A stretch of DNA of 64,000 bases from Comamonadaceae bacterium (GTDB lineage: Bacteria; Pseudomonadota; Gammaproteobacteria; Burkholderiales; Burkholderiaceae_C). Location: contig JAECRA010000001.1 of the NCBI GenBank assembly GCA_015999985.1, forward strand, positions 97,196-161,195. The letters run 5' to 3'. Each line of letters starts with the position of its first letter. Within the stretch, counting starts at the first letter, position 1. The notes beneath the pieces were generated by a model. It was not told where the DNA came from and searched no databases. It worked only from the letters and a program-made list of their open reading frames with translations. Position numbers and translations under genes: made by a program. Shown here piece after piece: positions 44,684 through 52,531 of this stretch.

Positions 44684-45432
44684 CCCGAGACCTGTGAAGA
44701 CGCCTTGGAAGCCTTGGATGCTCGGGGCGTTGCTTTGCGAGCAGGCTTGTCAATGACCTCGGTCGCGGGCTGGCCTTGGCGGGCCACACCGTAGAACACC
44801 AGTTCAGTCGTGTGCTTGATGAAAGACTCCTGAAACTCTTCGTCGACCTTGGTGATGCCTAGCGCTGAAGACAGCAAAGGCAGAGAGGCAAACATGTATT
44901 CGCACTGCCCCACGACCGAAAAGAACAGGAACATCGGCTCGACGGGACGAAATTCCCCAGCGGCCACACCTTGCTCGATCAACCGTTCATAGAACGAAAT
45001 CAGTGGCCTCACGAAGTTATTGCCCAGCCGTTTGGCTACTGCCGGCTTGGTGGTCATGATGACTTCCGTCATCATGCGGCTGGCGTAAGGTGTGCTCTGG
45101 TAGTTGCGGATCATCTGCCGGATATGGATCTCCAGTTTCTTGCTGGGAGGAACGTCCAGCAAAAGCAGGCTCTCCAAGGCGGGATTCCAGGACTCGCACA
45201 ACTGCTCGAACAGGGACACCGTGAGGTCGCGCTTACCACCAAAATAGTAGTTGACCATGGCGGGGTTGACGCGGGCCTTTTCACAGATCGCACTGATGGG
45301 CACGGGCAGGCCCTTGCTTTCCAGGAGTAGATCGTGGGCGGCGCTCAGTAGCGCCTTGCGGGTGTCGACGTCCGCTGTCGCGAGGGGGCGGCCCGGCTTC
45401 CTGCGGGGCTGTTTGATGGCAACTTTCACCAT
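44680..45432 (-). CDS. TetR-family transcriptional regulator
   Basis: Regulator of 250 aa: basic N-terminal tail (KQPRRKPGRPLA), TetR HTH at residues ~28-70 (LPVPISAICEKARVNPAMVNYYFGGKRDL), a ligand-binding helical domain, and an extra Ala/Lys-rich C-terminal tail. I chose ATG 45430-45432. It follows the nitroreductase gene on the same strand (55 bp gap), so it is probably made from the promoter at ~46247 and may autoregulate through the palindrome at 46220-46238. Likely local repressor of the catabolic island, released by an acyl-CoA or pathway acid (inference). Confidence 0.9.
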   Translation of the reverse strand: MVKVAIKQPRRKPGRPLATADVDTRKALLSAAHDLLLESKGLPVPISAICEKARVNPAMVNYYFGGKRDLTVSLFEQLCESWNPALESLLLLDVPPSKKLEIHIRQMIRNYQSTPYASRMMTEVIMTTKPAVAKRLGNNFVRPLISFYERLIEQGVAAGEFRPVEPMFLFFSVVGQCEYMFASLPLLSSALGITKVDEEFQESFIKHTTELVFYGVARQGQPATEVIDKPARKATPRASKASKASSQVSG

Positions 45433-45487
45433 GGTGCTTGTCTCAAGTAAGGGGGGCGCTGGTGAGCGAATGCGTAAGGGGATTATG

Positions 45488-46183
45488 TCAGTCGTGAAAG
45501 CGCACGAAGGCTTCGATCTCGTCTCTTTCGGTGACCAGGCTATTTTCGATTGCTGTGGGGTCGGCGTACCCGAGTGCCATACCGCAAACCAATGTCTGAC
45601 TGGCTGGAAGTTCCAGGTACGAGGCAATCAACCGGTGGTAGGGCCTGAAAGCCGCCTGTGCGCAGGTGCCGAGGCCGCGGGCCTGCGCTGCAATCATGAT
45701 GTTTTGCATGAACATGCCGTAATCCAGCCATGAGCCATGCGACATCACGCGATCGACAGTGAACATGAAGGCCACAGGGGCATCAAAAAACGTGAAGTTT
45801 CTAGCCAGTTGCGAATGCATGCCTGGCTTGTTGTCACGCGTGAGACCTAACAGTGAATACAAGTCCCACCCCACCTTGCGACGGCGATCAATGAAAGGTG
45901 GGATCCAGCGCTCCGGGTAGTAAGGGTACTCTTCTGTGTGCTGCGCTCGATGCTCGGGGCAATCGTAGACCGTCAGGATTTCACGCGACAAGCGCTCTTT
46001 TGATGCGCCCTGCAGCACGTGAACCATCCAGGGCTGGGTGTTGGTTCCCGAGGGCGCGCGCGCAGCGCAGCGCAAGATCTGCTCGATGTCTTCTCTCGCT
46101 ACCTGGTCAGGAAGAAAAGCACGCACGGACCTGCGTTCCAGCAATACGCGGTCAACGCAGCTCTGCACATCCGTTTCGATCAT
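45488..46183 (-). CDS. nitroreductase-family flavoprotein
   Basis: FMN-dependent NAD(P)H reductase of 231 aa. Motifs: RRSVRAFLPDQVAREDIEQIL (residues ~17-37), APSGTNTQPWMVHVL (near 43-57), and GLGTCAQAAF plus LVCGMALGYADP towards the C-terminus. ATG 46181-46183 chosen because GGAGG lies 8 nt upstream; a TTG 15 nt earlier would extend it. The family reduces nitro groups, quinones or enones, and also includes dehalogenases and dehydrogenases; its role in the island may be reduction of a ring or enone rather than a nitro group. First gene of a leftward pair with tetR. Confidence 0.9.
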   Translation of the reverse strand: MIETDVQSCVDRVLLERRSVRAFLPDQVAREDIEQILRCAARAPSGTNTQPWMVHVLQGASKERLSREILTVYDCPEHRAQHTEEYPYYPERWIPPFIDRRRKVGWDLYSLLGLTRDNKPGMHSQLARNFTFFDAPVAFMFTVDRVMSHGSWLDYGMFMQNIMIAAQARGLGTCAQAAFRPYHRLIASYLELPASQTLVCGMALGYADPTAIENSLVTERDEIEAFVRFHD

Positions 46184-46207
46184 CCCGTCTGCCTCCAAAG
46201 ACTGCCG

Positions 46208-46236
46208 TTGTCAAAAATTAAATATTACGTTAATAT
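46208..46236 (+). promoter_or_regulatory. sigma-70 promoter of the thiolase-like gene
   Basis: TTGTCA (46208-46213), 17-bp spacer, TAATAT (46231-46236), about 44 bp before the GTG start. The -10 box lies inside the palindrome at 46220-46238. Confidence 0.65.
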
Positions 46237-46247
46237 TTTAATCACAA
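46219..46247 (-). promoter_or_regulatory. divergent promoter of the nitroreductase-tetR operon
   Basis: On the minus strand TTGTGA (46247-46242), 17-bp spacer, TATTTA (46224-46219). It overlaps the plus-strand promoter and the same palindrome, so one bound protein could control both directions. Confidence 0.5.
46220..46238. promoter_or_regulatory. palindromic operator between divergent promoters
   Basis: Perfect 8-bp arms AAATATTA / TAATATTT around CGT. It covers the -10 region of both divergent promoters, the usual location of a TetR-type operator. The product of the tetR gene at 44680-45432 is the natural candidate to bind it. Confidence 0.6.
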
Positions 46248-46279
46248 AACGCCAAGCGGCGTATATCAAGGAGACAGCA

Positions 46280-47440
46280 GTGAGAAAAGCAGCCATAGCC
46301 GGTGTCGGTTACACCGCATTCACGCGAAGTTCCGGACGCACAGTCCTGGACTTGGCCAGCGAGGCTGCGCTTGCCGCAGTCGATGATGCGGGCATGCCTG
46401 TCAAAGAGGTGGACGGCATTGGTTCTTTCATGGTGCTTAACGATTCCGTCACTTGCAATGCGCTCGCCACGTCATTGGCATTGCCTGGCTTGCGCTGGGT
46501 GCTTGACTTTCAACAGGGCGGCCAAAGCCCATCTCATGTTGTGGGGCAGGCCGCCATGGCCATTGAGAACGGCTTGGCTGAGTCGGTCATAGTGTTTCGC
46601 GCGCTAAACGGCCGTTCGGGCGTGCGCGTGGGCAGTGGGCAGATGCCGGGCGGTGCTTCGCAGTACCGCTACCCCATCGGGTACGACTCCTATCTCATGT
46701 ACATCGCCATGTGGGCTCGCCGCTACTTGCACGAGACGGGCCAAGGCCCCGAAGCATTGGGCAATGTTGCGGTGGCACAGCGCTGGTTTGCCGAGCGCAA
46801 TGAACGCGCGATTCAGCGCAGGCCACTGGACCTGGAAAGCTACTACACGCTGCCTTGGATCGCGGACCCCTTCCGTGCCGCAGACTGCACGGCCGAAGTA
46901 GATGGCGCGTGCGCAATCCTCGTCACCTCACTGGAGCGTGCCCGTGATCTACGCCATGCACCCGCCGTCGTGGCAGCCGCTGCTTATCGCGCAGGAGCCA
47001 GACCGGGTCTGGACATTGGGGATCAGATGCTCTATGACGACTACACACGAAATTTCACTAGCCTGCTCAGCGAAGAGCTCTATCGCCGCGCAGGCATCAA
47101 CGCCAATGATGTGCAGTTTGCGGAGATATACGACTGCTTTACCAGCGTGGTCTTGATGGGGCTGGAAGGCATGGGATTTTGCGATAGGGGTGAAGCAGGC
47201 GCCTTCGTCGCTTCCGGGGCCACAGCCATCGATGGTCGTCTGCCGGTCAACACACATGGAGGTTTGCTTTCTGAAGGCTATCTCCATGGAATGAACACTG
47301 TGACCGAGGCGGTACTTCAGATGCAGGGCCGTGGTGGTGACAGGCAGGTGCCGCGTCGCGATTGTTGCGTAGTGACTTCAGGTGCTCTATGCGACGGTTC
47401 TGCCATGGTGCTGCTCTCTGACCAGGCGGCCACCAGTTGA
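46280..47440 (+). CDS. thiolase-like protein lacking the nucleophilic Cys (Ltp2/SCP2-thiolase type)
   Basis: Thiolase-superfamily protein of 386 aa from GTG 46280 (SD AAGGAG). The N-terminal fold is clear (RKAAIAGVGYTAFTRSSGRT), but where thiolases have the acylated Cys the sequence reads DFQQGGQSPSHVVGQA, without Cys. Tyr284 in EIYDCFT and Tyr334 in THGGLLSEGY lie exactly 50 residues apart in the regions that carry the NEAF and GG motifs of thiolases. This pattern suits Ltp2-type aldolases, which need a DUF35 partner and cleave a 3-hydroxyacyl-CoA to a carbonyl product plus a short acyl-CoA. DUF35 is present at 36420. Reaction is inference. Confidence 0.85.
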   Translation: MRKAAIAGVGYTAFTRSSGRTVLDLASEAALAAVDDAGMPVKEVDGIGSFMVLNDSVTCNALATSLALPGLRWVLDFQQGGQSPSHVVGQAAMAIENGLAESVIVFRALNGRSGVRVGSGQMPGGASQYRYPIGYDSYLMYIAMWARRYLHETGQGPEALGNVAVAQRWFAERNERAIQRRPLDLESYYTLPWIADPFRAADCTAEVDGACAILVTSLERARDLRHAPAVVAAAAYRAGARPGLDIGDQMLYDDYTRNFTSLLSEELYRRAGINANDVQFAEIYDCFTSVVLMGLEGMGFCDRGEAGAFVASGATAIDGRLPVNTHGGLLSEGYLHGMNTVTEAVLQMQGRGGDRQVPRRDCCVVTSGALCDGSAMVLLSDQAATS

Positions 47441-47461
47441 TCAGTGTTTGAGAAACCAGCT

Positions 47462-48487
47462 ATGAAAACCTTGAAAACTCGATTCACTGATCTGACGGGC
47501 GTCCTTTTCCCCATCGTGCAAGAAGGCATGGGTCCTTTCCGTACTGCCCGGCTGGCGGCTGCGGTATCTTCCGCCGGTGGCCTTGGAACTGTGAGCATCC
47601 CAGGCATGACCTCTGCGCCCGATGTAGGGGCTCGCGACATGCGTGCGCAGATTGACGAGGTCATGACGCTTACCTCCGCGGTGTTCGCAGTCAATGTTCC
47701 AGTGGGAACGACCGAGTCCGGTGAAATGATGCCGGTGAGCGCCGCCTATGTGAAGGCGGTGCTGGACGCTCGCGATTCCGACCCTGCCATAGCCAGGCAA
47801 CTGCGTGTGCTGACGACCAGTGCCGGTTTCCCCGGTATGTTCCGCGACCGGATCAAGGAGTCGGGCATCGTTCATATGCACAAGGTCGGATCCACTCGTC
47901 AAGCACTCAAGGCAGAAGCGGCCGGTGTTGATGTGGTCATCGCCTCTGGCTACGAAATGGGCGGCCACACGCATGCATCACCTGTTCACACCTTTGTACT
48001 GATCCCCAACGTGACCGCCAAGGTCCGTGTGCCCGTTCTGCTTTCCGGGGGCGCGCGAGATGGCCGGACGCTGGCTGCGGCCCTGGCCATGGGAGCCGAG
48101 GGGGTAGCGATGGGTACACGCTTCATCGCCACACATGAAAACGAATGGCACCCCACCTACAGGCAGAAAATTGTTGATGCCCGTGAAGGAGACGACACAC
48201 TCTTTCCGTCCGTCTACGGTCCCGGGCGAGGGCTGAAAAACCAAGGCGTGGAAAAGCTCAGGGAACTCATTGACAGTGGAGAGATGTCTGCCCAAGCCTT
48301 GAATGAGTGGAAGGACAAGGCGCTTATACGCGCGCAGAGTGAAGGTGACATAGAAGACGGGCTGATTGCTGCAGGCCAGGTCGCCAGTGCCATTGACAGC
48401 ATTGTGCACGTGGCCGAGTTCGTGCCCAGAATGGCCGAAGAAGCCTGCGAGATCCTGCAAGCATTGGGCCAGCGAGTGCGGGGATGA
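47462..48487 (+). CDS. nitronate monooxygenase/2-nitropropane dioxygenase-family flavoprotein
   Basis: FMN-binding TIM-barrel protein of 341 aa (NPD family). Motifs: FPIVQEGMGPFRTARLAAAVSSAGGLG at the N-terminus, ASGYEMGGHTHASPVHTFVLIP near residue 162-183, and the phosphate-binding VLLSGGARDGRTLAAALAMGAEGVAMGTRF near 193-222. Despite the family name, several members reduce or dehydrogenate CoA-bound intermediates, for example IpdC in steroid ring degradation, and the position beside a thiolase-like and a DUF35 gene favours such a role. I chose ATG 47462; the ORF continues upstream to 47444. A terminator follows. Confidence 0.88.
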   Translation: MKTLKTRFTDLTGVLFPIVQEGMGPFRTARLAAAVSSAGGLGTVSIPGMTSAPDVGARDMRAQIDEVMTLTSAVFAVNVPVGTTESGEMMPVSAAYVKAVLDARDSDPAIARQLRVLTTSAGFPGMFRDRIKESGIVHMHKVGSTRQALKAEAAGVDVVIASGYEMGGHTHASPVHTFVLIPNVTAKVRVPVLLSGGARDGRTLAAALAMGAEGVAMGTRFIATHENEWHPTYRQKIVDAREGDDTLFPSVYGPGRGLKNQGVEKLRELIDSGEMSAQALNEWKDKALIRAQSEGDIEDGLIAAGQVASAIDSIVHVAEFVPRMAEEACEILQALGQRVRG

Positions 48488-48502
48488 GCGCCGTGCAAGG
48501 AC

Positions 48503-48533
48503 ACCAGGGCGTGTTAACAAGCCCTGGTCTTTT
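48503..48533 (+). terminator. rho-independent terminator after the NPD-family gene
   Basis: 8-bp stem ACCAGGGC (48503-48510) / GCCCTGGT (48521-48528), 10-nt loop, followed by CTTTTC. It lies in the 57-bp gap between the converging NPD gene and livM. Confidence 0.8.
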
Positions 48534-48544
48534 CTGAGGCGAAC

Positions 48545-49504
48545 TCAGAGCGACTTTTTCAACCAGGCGCCCAGCTCTCCCACAATGCCGCGCCTGAACA
48601 GCAGCACGCAAACCACGAAAATGCCGCCTTGCACCACCAGCACCCAGGAGCCCAGCTCGGCCAGGTAGTTTTGCATGGAGATGATGACGGCAGCGCCCAC
48701 GACTGGACCAAAGATGGTACCCATACCGCCCAGCAAGGTCATCAGGATCACCTCACCGGACATGCTCCAGTGCACGTCGGTCAACGACGCCAGTTGGAAC
48801 ACAAGGGCCTTGGTTCCTCCTGCCATGCCTGAGAGCGCGGCGGACAGAACAAAGGCACGAAGCTTGAACTTGTCTGCGTCGTAGCCCAGGGAAATGGCTC
48901 TAGGCTCATTCTCGCGAATGGCCTGCAGCACCTGACCGAAAGGGGAGTGGACGATGCGGTAGATCAGCAGAAAACCGCCCATGAAAATCGTGAACACCAA
49001 GGCATACATGGCAAGCGGTTGCGACAAGTCAATAAGACCAAAAAGCCGGCCGCGTGGTACTGCCTGTATGCCGTCTTCGCCACCGGTGAAAGGCGCCTGC
49101 AAACTAAAGAAAAACACCATCTGGGCCAATGCCAGGGTGATCATGGCAAAGTAGATGCCCTGGCGGCGGATGGCCAACTTGCCGGCAACCCAGCCCAGTG
49201 CAGCCGCGCAGACTGTGGCAAACAAGATCGCCAATTCAGGCGTGAACCCCCAGACCTTGGCTGCGTGCGCGGCTACATAACCTGCGCTGCCGAGAAACAT
49301 GGCGTGGCCAAACGAGAGCAGTCCGCCGAAACCCAGCAACAGATTGAAGGAGCAGGCGAACAGTGCAAAGCACATCACCTTCATCATGAACACGGGGTAT
49401 ACGCCTGCCACCGGGGCCAGTGCGAATACCAAAGCCATGGCGATGATCACCTTTCGGTGTAGCGCGCTTGCCGACGGTGTGGTGTTGGAGGTGGGCACAG
49501 TCAT
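48545..49504 (-). CDS. livM: LIV-type ABC transporter permease (LivM-like), second system
   Basis: Permease of 319 aa with ~9 membrane segments. LivM landmarks: NLLLGFGGLLSFGHAMFLG near residue 54 and LTLLGGMGTIFGPVVGAAVII near 259; FALFACSFNLLLG precedes the first. Last gene of the leftward operon livG-livF-receptor-livH-livM, 3 bp after the livH stop. Convergent with the NPD-family gene. Distinct in sequence from the rightward LivM, so not a recent duplicate. Confidence 0.92.
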   Translation of the reverse strand: MTVPTSNTTPSASALHRKVIIAMALVFALAPVAGVYPVFMMKVMCFALFACSFNLLLGFGGLLSFGHAMFLGSAGYVAAHAAKVWGFTPELAILFATVCAAALGWVAGKLAIRRQGIYFAMITLALAQMVFFFSLQAPFTGGEDGIQAVPRGRLFGLIDLSQPLAMYALVFTIFMGGFLLIYRIVHSPFGQVLQAIRENEPRAISLGYDADKFKLRAFVLSAALSGMAGGTKALVFQLASLTDVHWSMSGEVILMTLLGGMGTIFGPVVGAAVIISMQNYLAELGSWVLVVQGGIFVVCVLLFRRGIVGELGAWLKKSL

Positions 49505-49507
49505 GGC

Positions 49508-50392
49508 TTACTTCTGAGTGCCGAACAAGCCAGCAGGCCGGATCAGGAGCACGATGGTCATGATGATGAAAATAACGGTGCTGGAGGCTTCGGGGTAGAA
49601 CACCTTGGTAAGTCCCTCTACAAGCCCCAAGCCAAACCCCGTGACGATGGCACCCATGATGGAGCCCATGCCTCCAATGACCACCACTGCAAAGACCACG
49701 ATGATGAGGTCAGCGCCCATTTGGGGACTGACCTGATAAATGGGAGCTGCCATCACGCCAGCCAGTGCCGCCAGGCCCACTCCGAAGCCGTAGGTGAGCG
49801 TGATCATGCGCGGCACGTTGATGCCAAAGGCCTGCACGAGTTGAGGGTTCTCGGTGGCAGCTCGCAAGTAGCCGCCCAGCTTGGTTCGTTCAATCACATA
49901 CCAGGTGCACAGGCAGATGACCAGCGACGCAATGATCACCCATCCACGGTACTTCGGCAGAAACATGAAGCCCAGGTTGATGCCGCCCGAAAGTTGCTCC
50001 GGAATGGCGTAGGGCAATCCGGTCGAACCATATTCGTTGCGGAAGTAGCCCTGAATCATCAAGGCCAGTCCAAAGGTCAGGAGCAGCCCATACAGATGGT
50101 CCAGCTTATACAGCCGGGCCAGCATGGTGCGTTCGATGACCACACCCAAAGCGCCCACCAGAATGGGCACCAGGAGCAGCGCCCACCAATAGTTCAACCC
50201 CACCTTGTTCAACAGCAGATAGGCGCCAAAGGCCCCCAGCATGTACTGTGCGCCGTGCGTGAAGTTGATGATGTTGAGCAGGCCGAAAATGACGGCCAGC
50301 CCAAGCGAGAGCAGGGCGTAGAACGAACCGTTGATAAGGCCGATGAGCAACTGCCCCATCATGGCCTGGATCGGAATGCCGAAGACTTCCAT
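49508..50392 (-). CDS. livH: LIV-type ABC transporter permease (LivH-like), second system
   Basis: Permease of 294 aa with ~8 membrane segments. LivH motif LNIINFTHGAQYMLGAFGAY near residue 39-58 and VIGGMGSIMGAIVTGFGLGLVEGLTK near 240. A short cytoplasmic start (MEVFGIPIQAMMGQLL) precedes the first segment. Pairs with the downstream LivM; both belong to a complete importer with its own receptor at 50441. Gap of 48 bp from the receptor gene stop contains a G-rich tract. Confidence 0.92.
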   Translation of the reverse strand: MEVFGIPIQAMMGQLLIGLINGSFYALLSLGLAVIFGLLNIINFTHGAQYMLGAFGAYLLLNKVGLNYWWALLLVPILVGALGVVIERTMLARLYKLDHLYGLLLTFGLALMIQGYFRNEYGSTGLPYAIPEQLSGGINLGFMFLPKYRGWVIIASLVICLCTWYVIERTKLGGYLRAATENPQLVQAFGINVPRMITLTYGFGVGLAALAGVMAAPIYQVSPQMGADLIIVVFAVVVIGGMGSIMGAIVTGFGLGLVEGLTKVFYPEASSTVIFIIMTIVLLIRPAGLFGTQK

Positions 50393-50440
50393 GCGCGCTC
50401 TCGTTCCCTGTTTTCGCTGGTGGGGGGGGTGGTGGTGAGA

Positions 50441-51661
50441 TTACTTCTTGGCAACCAGCGGGCAGTTGCCTTCCGCCAATGGGCGGAATGCCTGGTCTGC
50501 CGGAATGGTCTGCTTCAGTTTGTAGTAGTCATAAGGGCCTTTCGATTCATTGGGTGCCTTGACTTCAAACAGGTACACGGGGTGAATCTTGCGTCCATCC
50601 GCGCGGATGCTGCCCTTGCCGAACAGGGGGTCGTCTGTGGGAAGTTCCTTCATCTTGGCGACGACTTTGGTGCCGTCGTCGGTCTTGGACGCTTCGATGG
50701 CTTTCAGATAGTGCAGAACCCCAGCGTACACGCCAGCATGGTCGGAAGATGGATACTTGCCCTTGTTCGCTGCGACGAAGCGCTTGGTCCATGCGCGACT
50801 CGAATCATTCAGGTCCCAGTACCAGGCTTCGGTCACGTTCAGGCCTTGTGCTGTGGCCAATCCCAGACCATGGACGTCAGGCAGGAACACCAGAAGACCT
50901 GCCAGCTTTTGCCCGCCCTTGACGATGCCGAATTCGGCTGCTTGCTTGATGGAGTTGATGGTGTCGCCACCTGCGTTGGCCAGGCCAATGATCTTGGCCT
51001 TCGACGATTGGGCTTGCAGCAAAAAGGATGAGAAGTCCTGCGTGGCCAGTGGCACCTTCACGCTTCCGAGAATCTTGCCGCCGGAAGCCTTGACCACCTC
51101 TGAGGTGTCGCGCTCCAGGGCGTGCCCGAAGGCGTAGTCGGCGGTCAGGAAGAACCAGGTGTCTCCACCGCTCTTGACCACTGCGCTACCAGTGCCGTGT
51201 GCCAGCATCCAGGTATCGTAGAGCCAGTGCACCGTATTGGGCGAGCAGGCCTTGCCGGTCAGGTCAGAGGCTGCCGATCCTGTGTTGACATGGACCTTGC
51301 CTTTCTCTTTGGTTACTTCGCTGATTGCCAGCCCCACCGAGGACGTAGGCACGTCAACGATCATGTCCACGCCATCGGAGTCATACCATTTGCGCGCGAT
51401 GCTGGAACCAATATCGGGCTTGTTCTGGTGGTCCGCAGAGACGATTTCCACTTTCAGTTTGGACTTGCTGGTCTTCTGGAAATCTTCCACAGCCAATTTG
51501 GCTGCGATGACCGAGGCTGGTCCGCCGATGTCGGCATACACACCAGACATGTCGTTGAGCACGCCGATCTTGACGGTGTTGCCTGAGATTTGCGCCTGGG
51601 CAAACCCTGCCGCCGTGAGGCCGACTGCGGCCATGAGAGAGCACAGTAATTTGCGTTTCAT
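50441..51661 (-). CDS. LIV-type ABC transporter substrate-binding protein, second system
   Basis: Periplasmic receptor of 406 aa. Signal peptide MKRKLLCSLMAAVGLTAAGF, cleaved after AQA (residue ~23). Mature part starts QISGNTVKIGVLNDMSGVYADIGG, with DHQNKPDIGSSIARKW and FFLTADYAFGHALERD later, features shared with receptors of aromatic acids in Burkholderiales and Rhodopseudomonas. ATG 51659-51661 has SD AAGGAG; the open frame upstream to 51775 is not used. It follows livF by 117 bp, enough for an internal promoter, which would fit higher expression of the receptor. Confidence 0.92.
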   Translation of the reverse strand: MKRKLLCSLMAAVGLTAAGFAQAQISGNTVKIGVLNDMSGVYADIGGPASVIAAKLAVEDFQKTSKSKLKVEIVSADHQNKPDIGSSIARKWYDSDGVDMIVDVPTSSVGLAISEVTKEKGKVHVNTGSAASDLTGKACSPNTVHWLYDTWMLAHGTGSAVVKSGGDTWFFLTADYAFGHALERDTSEVVKASGGKILGSVKVPLATQDFSSFLLQAQSSKAKIIGLANAGGDTINSIKQAAEFGIVKGGQKLAGLLVFLPDVHGLGLATAQGLNVTEAWYWDLNDSSRAWTKRFVAANKGKYPSSDHAGVYAGVLHYLKAIEASKTDDGTKVVAKMKELPTDDPLFGKGSIRADGRKIHPVYLFEVKAPNESKGPYDYYKLKQTIPADQAFRPLAEGNCPLVAKK

Positions 51662-51778
51662 CGGTTTATCTCCTTGACTAAAGTGGACTGCGGAAAAATG
51701 GACACCGTCTGTTGACGCTTCGCCTGATGGTGGCGTGCGCGAGACTTCAGTGTTTTGGAAACGCCTGGAAAACAAAGC

Positions 51779-52492
51779 TCATACTCCCAGGGACTCATGC
51801 AGGGTGTGCATGTTGTCCTGAAGTTCTGCGGCAGAGAACTCACGCAGGATCAAGCCACGCTCCATGATGTAGAAGCGATCAGCCAGCGGGGCAGCAAAGC
51901 GGAAGTTCTGCTCCACCATGAGAATCGTGTAGCCCCTCTGACGCAGCGCCTGGATCATGCGGGACAAGGTTTGCACAATGACCGGTGCCAGACCCTCAGA
52001 GATTTCATCCAGCAGCAAGATCTTGGCGCCTGTGCGCAAGATGCGCGCTACGGCCAGCATCTGCTGCTCTCCGCCTGAAAGCCGCCCACCCGGGCTGGTG
52101 CGGCGCGTCTTCAGGTTGGGGAACATGTCGTAGATTTCTTCCAGGCTCATGCCACCTTCTGCCACCTTGGGTGGTAGCAAGAGGTTTTCTTCGCAAGACA
52201 GAGAAGCCATGATGCCGCGCTCTTCCGGGCAATAACCAATACCCAGGCGAGCGATCTGATGGGGCGCCATGCGCACGGTCTCTCCGCCATTGATCCGTAT
52301 GGAACCTGCTCGTTTGCCGACCAGACCCATGACGGAACGAAGCGTGGTGGTACGGCCCGCGCCGTTGCGGCCCAGCAGCGAGACCACTTCGCCAGGCATC
52401 ACGTGGAGCTTGACTCCATGCAGAATGTGCGACTCCCCGTACCAGGAATGCACGTCCTCGAGTTGAATAGCTGGCGTGGATGCGGTGCTCAT
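51779..52492 (-). CDS. livF: LIV-type ABC transporter ATP-binding protein (LivF-like), second system
   Basis: ATPase of 237 aa. The Walker A loop is GRNGAGRTTTLRS, where the invariant Lys of GxxGxGK[ST] is replaced by Arg (near residue 43), an unusual change expected to weaken nucleotide binding. The signature LSGGEQQMLAVARIL (near 138), Walker B ILLLDEISEGLAP (near 157, with Ile in place of the common Pro after Glu) and H-loop MVEQNFRFAA are present. In operon with livG upstream (39-bp gap). Confidence 0.9.
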   Translation of the reverse strand: MSTASTPAIQLEDVHSWYGESHILHGVKLHVMPGEVVSLLGRNGAGRTTTLRSVMGLVGKRAGSIRINGGETVRMAPHQIARLGIGYCPEERGIMASLSCEENLLLPPKVAEGGMSLEEIYDMFPNLKTRRTSPGGRLSGGEQQMLAVARILRTGAKILLLDEISEGLAPVIVQTLSRMIQALRQRGYTILMVEQNFRFAAPLADRFYIMERGLILREFSAAELQDNMHTLHESLGV

Positions 52493-52531
52493 GTCAGAAG
52501 TAGCTCATGCATGTCTTGTGATTGACGTCCA

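Noticed and set aside
49721..51031. 436-codon plus-strand ORF across livH and the receptor gene
   Set aside because: It spans two real minus-strand genes and an intergenic gap, and its product has His/Gln-rich shadow composition.
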